Assembly (NCBI GenBank): GCA_021784495.1
Contig: JAJXSQ010000036.1
Location: 1-12,265 of the forward strand
Direction: 5' to 3'
Source: Myxococcales bacterium
Lineage (GTDB): Bacteria; Myxococcota; Myxococcia; Myxococcales; Anaeromyxobacteraceae
DNA: 12,265 nt
In this document: positions 5,735 through 12,265 of the stretch, piece after piece
How the letters are laid out: each line of letters starts with the position of its first letter
Numbering within the stretch: position 1 is the stretch's first letter
The notes under the pieces: model-generated
The model's input: the letters and a program-made list of their open reading frames with translations, nothing else
Databases searched by the model: none
Told to the model about the DNA's origin: nothing
Translations under genes and position numbers: made by a program

Positions 5735-6811
5735 ATGGCGACCATCTTCTTCACCGGCTTCCCCGGGTTCCTCGGGGCCGAGCTCCTCCCCCGGATCCTC
5801 GCCCGGCGCGACGGGGCGACCGCCACCTGCCTGGTGCAGCCCCGCTTCGCGCCGCTGGCGCGCGCGCGCGTCGACGCCCTCGGCCCGGCGCTCGCGGCCC
5901 GCGTCGAGCTCGTCGAGGGGGACCTCACCCGCCCCGGCCTCGGGCTCGCCGAGCACGACCGGATCGCCCGCGAGACGGCGGAGATCTTCCACCTCGCCGC
6001 GCTCTACGATCTGGCGGTGTCGCGCGAGGCCGGGATGGCGGTGAACCTCGGCGGGACCCGGCGGGTCCTCGAGTTCGCGGCGCGGTGCCCGCGGCTCGAG
6101 CGGTTCCAGTACGTCTCCACCTGCTACGTCTCCGGGCGGCACCAGGGCCGCTTCCTGGAGTCGGACCTCGAGCGGGGGCAGCGCTTCAACAACTTCTACG
6201 AGGAGACGAAGTTCCTGGCCGAGGTGGAGGTGCGCGCCCGGCTGGCCGCGGGCCTGCCGGCCACCATCTACCGGCCGGCGATCACCGTCGGCGACAGCGT
6301 CACCGGCGCCACGCAGAAGTACGACGGCCCCTACTTCGTGATGCGCTGGCTCCTGCGCCAGCCGGGCCTCGCGCTCCTGCCGACCGTCGGCGACCTCTCC
6401 GCGGAGGTGAACCTGGTGCCGCGCGACTTCGTGGTGCGCGCCATCGAGGAGCTCTCGGGCCGCCCCGGCAGCGCGGCGAAGACCTACCACCTCGCCGACC
6501 CCCATCCGCCGACCGCCGCCGCGCTGATCGATCTGCTGGGCGAGGCGACCGGGCGGACGGTCCTGCGGGTGCGCCTCCCGCTGGGGGTCGCGAAGGGGGC
6601 GCTCCGGCACGTCCCCGGGCTCCAGCGCCTGATGCAGATCCCGCCGGAGGCGATCGACTACTTCGTCCAGCCGACCCGGTACGACACCGCGAACGGGATC
6701 GCCGACCTCGCCGGGACCGGCGTCGCCTGCCCGCCGCTGGCGAGCTACCTCCCGGCGCTCGTCGCGTTCGTCCGCGCCCACCCCGAGATCGGCTCGGCCG
6801 CGATGGCCTGA
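5735..6811 (+). CDS. Extended short-chain dehydrogenase, fatty-acyl reductase-like (NAD_binding_4 type)
   Basis: This 358-residue protein opens with the nucleotide-binding motif TGFPGFLG (7-14), followed by acidic EGDLTRPGLGL (61-71), HLAALYDL (86-93) and YVSTCYVSG (126-134). The active-site YXXXK is Y155-K159 (YEETK), with YRPAITVGDS at 179-188. This is the order seen in extended SDRs of the NAD_binding_4 (male sterility, thioester reductase) group, which reduce acyl thioesters or act on related lipid and polyketide substrates. The glycine motif favours NADP or NAD binding by a Rossmann fold, and the protein is probably cytoplasmic. The ATG at 5735 has GGGAGGA four bases before it and places the glycine motif at the very N-terminus. 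The acyl-CoA dehydrogenase in this window suggests lipid metabolism, but the substrate cannot be read from the sequence. Confidence 0.85.
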   Translation: MATIFFTGFPGFLGAELLPRILARRDGATATCLVQPRFAPLARARVDALGPALAARVELVEGDLTRPGLGLAEHDRIARETAEIFHLAALYDLAVSREAGMAVNLGGTRRVLEFAARCPRLERFQYVSTCYVSGRHQGRFLESDLERGQRFNNFYEETKFLAEVEVRARLAAGLPATIYRPAITVGDSVTGATQKYDGPYFVMRWLLRQPGLALLPTVGDLSAEVNLVPRDFVVRAIEELSGRPGSAAKTYHLADPHPPTAAALIDLLGEATGRTVLRVRLPLGVAKGALRHVPGLQRLMQIPPEAIDYFVQPTRYDTANGIADLAGTGVACPPLASYLPALVAFVRAHPEIGSAAMA

Positions 6812-6817
6812 CCGGGC

Positions 6818-6837
6818 GGGCCGGCGCTCACCGGCCC
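6818..6837. terminator. Hairpin at a convergent gene junction, possible two-way terminator
   Basis: GGGCCGG (6818-6824) and CCGGCCC (6831-6837) form a perfect seven-base stem with a six-base loop. It spans the 16-bp gap between the converging reductase and aminopeptidase genes and includes the aminopeptidase stop codon (6828-6830). A two-way terminator would suit this place, but there is no T-run on either side. Confidence 0.35.
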
Positions 6838-9383
6838 CCCCTCCCCGCGAGCCAGCGCGCGATCTCGGGGCCCGTCCGGGCGGCGAGGTCGACGTCCTCG
6901 GAGAGCCGCTCCAGGGTCTGAGCGACCGCGGCCCGGGCCGGCTCGACCGGGTGGCGCGCGAAGAGCGCGCGCGCCTCGTCGAGCTCCTCCCGCCGGACGA
7001 GGAGCCCGACCGCCTCCACCACGCGCCGCAGCAGCATGGGCGCGCCGCCGAGCCGCGCCTCGACCGCCGCCCAGTCCTCCTGGAGGCGCCGCCAGAGGGG
7101 CGCGCGGGCCGCCCGGTTGCCGAGGAGGGACGCGGCGAAGCTCGCCCAGTCCTGGAGCGGGACGCCGTCGCCGAGGAGGAGCGCGATCGCGCGCTCGACG
7201 AGCGCCGGCTCCTCGAAGGCCGCCAGCGAGAGGAGCCAGCGCCGCCGGAAGGCCGGATCCCGCTCGCGCTGGAACGCGGCGAGGTGCGCCTCGAACCGCC
7301 GCGCGTCCCCTCCCCGCGCCACGATGGCCACGACGGCGTCGTGGAGGTTCGCCTCGACCGCGCCCCGGTCGCCGCCGACGAAGCGATCGAGCCGGGCGGC
7401 GGCCTCGGCGGCGACCGCGGGGCTGCGCGCCACGAGCCCGACCGCGCGCAGCAGCGCCGCCCGGGCGAGCCGGGGCTCGTCGTCCTCTCCCGGCGCCGGA
7501 TCCCAGCCGGCGGCCGAGAACCGCTCGCCGAGGAGCTCGCGCACCCAGGCGGCCAGCCGCGGGCGATCGTCCTCGGGCACCAGGCGCCGCTCGAGGGTCG
7601 CCAGGAGGCCGACGAGCTCGTCCAGCACGACCCGGTCGGTCTCCCGGGAGAAGGCCTCGCAGAGGTCGAGGAGATCGCCGATCCCCCGCTCCCCGCGCCG
7701 CACCAGCGCCCACCCGTCGGAGAGCAGCGCCACCCGCTCCGGCGGGGCGAGGTCCTCGAGGTGGCCGGCGAGCGCCCCGAGGAGCGCCGGGCCGGGCGCG
7801 ACCCGGTAGAAGCCCGTCGCGCCGGCGTTCACCACCACCCAGTCCGGGGCCGCGCCCAGCGGGAGGGCGACGGCGCCCTCCCTGAGGAGCAGGCGCCGCT
7901 CCTCGACCCTCCCCGCCCGGCCGAGCCTCAGCACGATCGGGATCGGCCAGCGCGCCCCGGGATCCTCGTCGCCCGGCCGGGAGAGGAAGCGGCGCTGCGA
8001 GAGCCGGAGGGTCGCCCCGACGAGCTCGGCGTCGACCACCGGGAACCCCGGCCGATCGATCCAGGCGGCCGCCAGCTCCTCGACCGGCTCGCCCGACGCC
8101 TCGCCGAGCGCGCGCCAGAGATCGGCGGCGACCGCGTTGTCGCGCGCGTGCCGCCGCATGTACCGGCGGATCCCCTCCCGGAAGCGATCGGCGCCGAGGT
8201 AGCGCTCGATCATCCGGAGCACCCCCCCGCCCTTCTCGTAGGTGATGAGGTCGAAGGACTCGGTCGCCTCGCCGACGGTCCGGACCTCGGCCCGGATCGG
8301 GTGGGTGGCGTGGAGGGCGTCGAGCGCCATCGCCGCCGCCTTGCCCTGGTCGAAGTCGAGCCAGAGGCGCCAGCCCGGGCGCCACCCGTCGACCACCAGG
8401 TAGGCCATCCAGGTGGCGAAGGCCTCATTGAGCCAGAGGTCGTCCCACCAGCGCATCGTCACCAGGTTCCCGAACCACTGGTGGGCGAGCTCGTGGGTGA
8501 CCACCTCCGCGACCCGCTTGCGCTGCGCCAGGGACGCGGTCGCCGGGTCGAGGAGGAGCGCGACCTCCCGGTAGGTCACCAGCCCGGCGTTCTCCATCGC
8601 CCCGGCCTCGAAGTCGGGCAACGCCACCTGGTCCAGCTTCCCGAAGGCGTAGGGCAGCCCGAAGTAGTCCTCGAGCCGCGGCAGCGCCGCGAGCGCCACC
8701 TCCTGCCCCCAGGCGGCGAGCCCCCCCTTCCCGGTCGCGGCCCAGCTCCGCACCGGGATCGCGCCGATCGCGCCGGTCGCCCCGGCCTCGATCCGGCCCA
8801 CGACCAGCGCCACCAGGTAGGCCGGCAGCGGCGGGGTCTCGGCGAACCGGACGACCCGCGTCGCCCCCCTGGCCTCCGACGACTCGGCGGCGCCGTTGGA
8901 GAGGGCCTCCAGGTCCGACGGGATCTCCACCGCGAGGCGCCAGGGCGCCTTGAAGCCCGGCTCGTCGAGGCAGGGGAAGACCCTCCGCGCGTCGGCCGCC
9001 TCGAACTGGGTCGCCGCCAGCTCCGGACCGGCCAGGTAGAGGCCGCGCAGGCCGTCGGTGAACCGGCCGGTCCAGGCGAGCCGGAGCTCCGCGCGACCGG
9101 CCGGGAGCGCCGCCGGGAAGGCCAGCCGGACGGTCTCGCTCGCCGCGACCGGCGTCGCGCTGCCCTCGAGGAGCCGTCCGCCGACCTCGCAGGCGCAGCG
9201 CGTCAGCCGCAGCCCCGCGGCGTGGAGGACCAGCTCGCTCGCCTCCCTCGCGAGGGAGAGCGCGAGGGTCAGCTCGCCGGAGAAGGCGCGCCCCGCGAGA
9301 TCGACCGACAGCCGGGCGTCGTAGCGGAGCGGACGGATCCCGGGGTCGAGGCGGAAGGCGCGGTCTTCGGTCGGGTGTCGCAT
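6828..9383 (-). CDS. M1-family zinc aminopeptidase (PepN/ERAP-like)
   Basis: This 851-residue protein has the full M1 signature. The exopeptidase motif GAMEN lies at 261-265, the zinc site is H297-E298-L-A-H301 with the third ligand E320 (HEXXH-X18-E), and the likely transition-state tyrosine is Y382 in TYEKGG. The N-terminal beta domain has the usual start (RLDPGIRPLRYDARL) and TQFEAADARRVFPCLDEP (125-142). From about residue 515 (WVVVNAGATGFYRV) the protein continues as the long helical ERAP1_C-type domain, and the length suits the family. Such enzymes remove single N-terminal residues from peptides, usually in the cytoplasm, and no signal peptide is visible. The ATG at 9383 has GGAG with a 5-nt spacer. 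Several very long frames on the opposite strand here are composition artefacts. The family and activity are secure; the preferred N-terminal residue is not known. Confidence 0.96.
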   Translation of the reverse strand: MRHPTEDRAFRLDPGIRPLRYDARLSVDLAGRAFSGELTLALSLAREASELVLHAAGLRLTRCACEVGGRLLEGSATPVAASETVRLAFPAALPAGRAELRLAWTGRFTDGLRGLYLAGPELAATQFEAADARRVFPCLDEPGFKAPWRLAVEIPSDLEALSNGAAESSEARGATRVVRFAETPPLPAYLVALVVGRIEAGATGAIGAIPVRSWAATGKGGLAAWGQEVALAALPRLEDYFGLPYAFGKLDQVALPDFEAGAMENAGLVTYREVALLLDPATASLAQRKRVAEVVTHELAHQWFGNLVTMRWWDDLWLNEAFATWMAYLVVDGWRPGWRLWLDFDQGKAAAMALDALHATHPIRAEVRTVGEATESFDLITYEKGGGVLRMIERYLGADRFREGIRRYMRRHARDNAVAADLWRALGEASGEPVEELAAAWIDRPGFPVVDAELVGATLRLSQRRFLSRPGDEDPGARWPIPIVLRLGRAGRVEERRLLLREGAVALPLGAAPDWVVVNAGATGFYRVAPGPALLGALAGHLEDLAPPERVALLSDGWALVRRGERGIGDLLDLCEAFSRETDRVVLDELVGLLATLERRLVPEDDRPRLAAWVRELLGERFSAAGWDPAPGEDDEPRLARAALLRAVGLVARSPAVAAEAAARLDRFVGGDRGAVEANLHDAVVAIVARGGDARRFEAHLAAFQRERDPAFRRRWLLSLAAFEEPALVERAIALLLGDGVPLQDWASFAASLLGNRAARAPLWRRLQEDWAAVEARLGGAPMLLRRVVEAVGLLVRREELDEARALFARHPVEPARAAVAQTLERLSEDVDLAARTGPEIARWLAGRGGR

Positions 9384-9506
9384 CCGTTCTCCGTGCTGAC
9401 GGGGGGAAGGTGGCCGCGGGCGGGGCTCGCCACCCGGTTGGGTTGATACCACGCCACGCGGTGCGCCAGCGCGCCTCCGCCGGTTACTGGATCCCGTCGA
9501 GGAGAG
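9384..9506. promoter_or_regulatory. Divergent promoter region between aminopeptidase and acyl-CoA dehydrogenase genes
   Basis: This 123-bp spacer separates two genes transcribed away from each other and should contain promoters for both. It has a weak six-base inverted repeat, GGTGGC (9409-9414) with GCCACC (9429-9434). The segment around 9437-9451 (GGTTGGGTTGATACC) is the most AT-rich part and the best place to look for a promoter, but I cannot assign boxes with confidence. Confidence 0.4.
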
Positions 9507-11408
9507 ATGGCCGAGCCCCGCACCCGCCCCGACGAGATCTCCCGCTCCCGCGAGGTGGCGGAGGCGGCGCGCGACCGCGAGTGGAAGGGCGCGGGGTTCC
9601 TCCGGGACCTCTTCCTCGGGCGGCTCGACCTGGGGCTCGTCGATCCCTATCCGCTGGCGCGCTCCACCCGCCCCGCCTTCCTGGAGTGGCTCGCGCGCTT
9701 CGAGCGCTTCCTGCGCGAGGAGGTCGATCCGGCCGCGATCGACGAGGCCGAGGCCTATCCACCCGCGGTGCTGGACGGGCTCCGCGCCCTGGGGGCCTTC
9801 GGGATGAAGGTCCCGACCGAGTACGGCGGGCTCGGGTTCGACCAGGTCGAGTACGGGCAGGTCATGCAGCTCCTCGGGAGCCACGACGCCAGCGTGACCG
9901 CGCTCCTCTCGGCCCACCAGTCGATCGGCGTCCCCCAGCCGCTCGAGCGCTTCGGCTCCGAGGAGCTGAAGCGCCGCTACCTCCCGCGGATCGCCCGGGG
10001 GGCGATCAGCGCCTTCGCCCTGACCGAGACGGTGGTCGGCTCCGATCCGGCGCGCCTGACCACGACCGCGCGGCGCTCCGCCGACGGCACCCACTACCTG
10101 CTGAACGGCTCGAAGCTCTGGTGCACGAACGGCACCATCGCCGAGCTCCTCGTGGTCATGGCCCGGGGGCCGGAGGACGACCAGATCAGCGCCTTCCTGG
10201 TGGAGGCGGCCTGGCCCGGAGTGAGGGTGACCCACGCCCTCCACTTCATGGGGCTGCGGGCCATCTCCAACGCGGCCCTCCAGTTCACCGACGTCCGGAT
10301 CCCGGCCGGGAACCTGATCGGCGCCGAGGGGCGCGGCCTCAAGATCGCGCTCTCCACCCTCAACACCGGCCGGCTCGCGCTCCCCGCCGCCGTCGTCGGC
10401 GGCGCCAAGAGCGCCCTCGAGCTGTCGCGCACCTGGGCGGCCGCCCGGGTCCAGTGGGGGCAGGAGGTGGGCCGGCACCAGGCGATCTCCCTCAAGCTCG
10501 CCCGGATGGCCGCGGTCACCTTCGCGATGGAGGCGGTGAGCGACCTGGCCCAGTCGCTCGCCGACCGGCCCGGCTACGACATCCGGCTCGAGGCCGCGGC
10601 GGCCAAGGAGTGGAACACGGTCCAGTCCTGGCGGCTCCTCGACGAGGCCATGCAGATCCGGGGGGGGCGGGGCTACGAGCGCGAGGGCTCGCTGCGGGCC
10701 CGCGGGGAGGTGGCGGTCGGGGTCGAGCGCTGGCTGCGCGACGCCCGGATCAACCTGATCTTCGAGGGGTCGTCGGAGATCATGCACCTCTTCATGGCCC
10801 GGGAGGCGGTCGATCGCCACCTCGAGGTGGCGGGCCTGCTCGTCGATCCGCGCGCGCCGCTCGGCCGCAAGCTGGCGGCGCTCCCGCGGGTGGCGGCCTT
10901 CTACGCCCGCTGGTACCCGGGGCTCTGGCTCCGCGGGCTCGTCGCCCCCCGCCACGCCCGCTTCGGCGCCCTGGCCACGCACCTCCGCTTCGTCGAGCGC
11001 GCCAGCCGGCGGCTCGCGCGCCAGGTCTTCCACGGCATGGTCGCGTTCGGCGCCGGGGCCGAGCGGCGGCAGGGCTTTCTCTTCCGCCTGGTGGACGTCG
11101 CCGACGAGCTCTTCGCGATGTCGGCGACGATCGCGCGCGCCGAGGCGCTCCGGGCCGCCGGCGCCCCGGAGGCCGCGGCCGCCCGCGAGCTGGCGGACAC
11201 CTTCTGCCGGGCGTCGCGGCGCGCGGTCGCGCGGCTCTTCCGCGAGCTCTGGTCGAACGACGACGGCGCCGCCGACCGGACCGGGCGGGCGGTCCTCGAG
11301 GGGCGCCACGCCTGGCTGGAGCGCGGCGGGATCGGCCTCGGCCTCACGGTCGAGGCGCTCCGGCCCCGCATCCCGCCGGTCGAGGCGCCGCCGATCACTC
11401 GAGGGTGA
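9507..11408 (+). CDS. Acyl-CoA dehydrogenase, long-chain (VLCAD/ACAD9-like) type
   Basis: This 633-residue flavoprotein contains ALTETVVGSD (171-180) and LWCTNGTIAEL (204-214), the FAD and substrate loop motifs of the family. The segment IRGGRGYERE (384-393) and the likely catalytic base E420 in INLIFEGSSEI (415-425) follow. The first 55 or so residues precede the helical N-terminal domain. After the catalytic domain comes a helical extension of about 190 residues (440-633), as in VLCAD/ACAD9-type enzymes and unlike the shorter medium-chain forms of about 380-400 residues. It should catalyse the first oxidation of fatty acyl-CoA beta-oxidation and pass electrons to an electron-transfer flavoprotein that is not in this window. 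The ATG at 9507 follows GAGGAGAG with almost no spacer, which is tight but has no better alternative nearby. The gene end overlaps the converging methionine aminopeptidase gene by 14 bp. Confidence 0.93.
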   Translation: MAEPRTRPDEISRSREVAEAARDREWKGAGFLRDLFLGRLDLGLVDPYPLARSTRPAFLEWLARFERFLREEVDPAAIDEAEAYPPAVLDGLRALGAFGMKVPTEYGGLGFDQVEYGQVMQLLGSHDASVTALLSAHQSIGVPQPLERFGSEELKRRYLPRIARGAISAFALTETVVGSDPARLTTTARRSADGTHYLLNGSKLWCTNGTIAELLVVMARGPEDDQISAFLVEAAWPGVRVTHALHFMGLRAISNAALQFTDVRIPAGNLIGAEGRGLKIALSTLNTGRLALPAAVVGGAKSALELSRTWAAARVQWGQEVGRHQAISLKLARMAAVTFAMEAVSDLAQSLADRPGYDIRLEAAAAKEWNTVQSWRLLDEAMQIRGGRGYEREGSLRARGEVAVGVERWLRDARINLIFEGSSEIMHLFMAREAVDRHLEVAGLLVDPRAPLGRKLAALPRVAAFYARWYPGLWLRGLVAPRHARFGALATHLRFVERASRRLARQVFHGMVAFGAGAERRQGFLFRLVDVADELFAMSATIARAEALRAAGAPEAAAARELADTFCRASRRAVARLFRELWSNDDGAADRTGRAVLEGRHAWLERGGIGLGLTVEALRPRIPPVEAPPITRG

Positions 11409-12216
11409 GGATCTCGGCGCCGTCCTCGGTGACCGCGACGGTGTGCTCGAACTGGGCGGAGCGTCGCCCGTCGGCGGTCACCGCGGTCCACCCGTCGCTC
11501 CAGAGCGCGTCCCGCCAGTCCCCCTCGGTGATCATCGGCTCGACGGTGAAGGTGAGGCCCGGCACCATGACCCGCCGGGCGAGGGGGTCGGCGTGGTGCG
11601 GGATCTGGAGCGAGGTGTGGAACGACGCCCCGATCCCGTGGCCGCAGTAAGAGCGAACGACGCCGAAGCCGTGGCGGACCGCGTGCGGCTCGATCGCTCG
11701 CCCGATGTCGCCGACTGGCCGGCCCGGGCGGACGGCGGCGACGCCGCGCTCCAGGCACTCGCGCGCCACCCGGACGAGCTCCTGGCCCCGCGCGTCGACC
11801 TCGCCGACGAGGAAGGTGGCCGAGCAGTCGCCGTGCATCCCGTCGAGGAACACGGTGACGTCGAGGTTCACGATGTCCCCGGGCTCGAGGGCCCGGCTGT
11901 CCGGGATGCCGTGGCAGATCACCTCGTTCACCGAGGTGCAGATCGACTTGGGGAAGCCGCGGTAGCCGAGCGGGCTCGGGTAGCCCCCGAGCCGGACCGT
12001 CTCCGCGTGGCAGAGGTCGTCCAGCGCGTCGGTGGTGATCCCGGGCCGGACGGCCTCGCTGCCGACGCGGAGGACCCGCGCCGCCGCGCGGCAGGCGCGC
12101 CGGAGCCGCTCGAGCTCCCCGGCGTCCTTCACGTCCTTCCCCTGGGCCACCGGCCGCCCCGTCCCGACGTAGTCGGGGCGAGGGATCGAGGCGGGCACGG
12201 CCCGGCCCGGGGTCAC
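11395..12216 (-). CDS. map: Type I methionine aminopeptidase (MapB-like), start possibly outside the window
   Basis: This enzyme removes the initiator methionine from new proteins in the cytoplasm. Counting from the GTG at 12216, it has 273 residues and all five metal ligands: D119 (NLDVT), D130 (HGDCSATF), H193 (CGHGIG), E226 (TVEPM) and E257 (AQFEHT). The conserved H102 lies in CHGIP. The N-terminal segment RAVPASIPRPDYVG is the proline-rich extension seen in MapB-type enzymes such as the mycobacterial one. Upstream of 12216 the frame stays open to the right edge and reads RRAVAPGRVTPGR, which also looks like that extension. The real start may therefore be beyond the window, and no strong ribosome binding site supports 12216. 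The stop lies inside the end of the opposing acyl-CoA dehydrogenase gene. Confidence 0.94.
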   Translation of the reverse strand: MTPGRAVPASIPRPDYVGTGRPVAQGKDVKDAGELERLRRACRAAARVLRVGSEAVRPGITTDALDDLCHAETVRLGGYPSPLGYRGFPKSICTSVNEVICHGIPDSRALEPGDIVNLDVTVFLDGMHGDCSATFLVGEVDARGQELVRVARECLERGVAAVRPGRPVGDIGRAIEPHAVRHGFGVVRSYCGHGIGASFHTSLQIPHHADPLARRVMVPGLTFTVEPMITEGDWRDALWSDGWTAVTADGRRSAQFEHTVAVTEDGAEILTLE

Positions 12217-12265
12217 CCGCCCCGGCGCGACCGCGCGGCGACCCGGTCGCGTCGCCGGCGCGCCG

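Noticed and set aside
6951..9446. An 831-codon plus-strand frame opposite the aminopeptidase gene
   Set aside because: It is Arg/Pro/Glu/Gly-rich with no recognisable domain, and the opposite strand encodes a complete M1 enzyme. Long antisense frames are expected at this GC content.
6828..11309. A minus-strand frame of 1493 codons running from the aminopeptidase through the acyl-CoA dehydrogenase region
   Set aside because: Only the part from the ATG at 9383 shows M1 aminopeptidase motifs and has a ribosome binding site. The rest is low-complexity Arg/Gly/Pro/Glu-rich antisense to the acyl-CoA dehydrogenase.

Overview
This is a very GC-rich bacterial segment with eight tightly packed protein genes, six complete and two touching the window edges. 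I see no RNA genes, insertion sequences, phage genes or CRISPR arrays. The organism is probably Gram-negative-like: it exports c-type cytochromes with signal peptides and a twin-arginine iron-sulfur protein. GTG starts and purine-rich ribosome binding sites are common. I cannot name the phylum from this stretch. The methionine aminopeptidase has an N-terminus like the actinobacterial MapB form, but this form is also found elsewhere.

The left half, read right to left on the minus strand, is one apparent operon. Its order is an AmpG-like major facilitator transporter (GTG start at 5593), an exported four-heme cytochrome c (start 4286), a twin-arginine four-cluster ferredoxin subunit (start 3636), a ten-helix NrfD/DsrP/PsrC-type quinone-interacting membrane subunit (start 2696), and a small single-heme cytochrome c (start 1436). 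The first two junctions are 4-nt stop/start overlaps (ATGA and GTGA), and the next two gaps are 10 and 36 bp. The ferredoxin plus NrfD plus multiheme cytochrome set resembles the NrfBCD and DsrJOP modules, but no molybdenum enzyme, NrfA-like reductase or DsrMK is present. The simplest reading is a membrane complex that passes electrons between the quinone pool and periplasmic cytochrome c. A GC-rich hairpin follows the last gene, and then comes a partial gene for a polytopic acyltransferase of the HGSNAT/DUF1624 type that runs off the left edge.

An intergenic stretch of about 140 bp (5594-5734) separates the operon from a divergent plus-strand gene for an extended short-chain dehydrogenase of the fatty-acyl reductase-like (NAD_binding_4) type. 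It contains two related palindromes, each followed by the same nine bases, which are the best operator candidates in the window. The reductase gene converges on a minus-strand M1 zinc aminopeptidase across a 16-bp gap spanned by a small hairpin.

The right end holds a plus-strand long-chain-type acyl-CoA dehydrogenase, transcribed divergently from the aminopeptidase. It converges on a minus-strand type I methionine aminopeptidase, and the two coding ends overlap by 14 bp. The methionine aminopeptidase frame stays open to the right edge, so its true start may lie outside. These right-hand genes look like general housekeeping and lipid metabolism; the redox operon is the most distinctive part.
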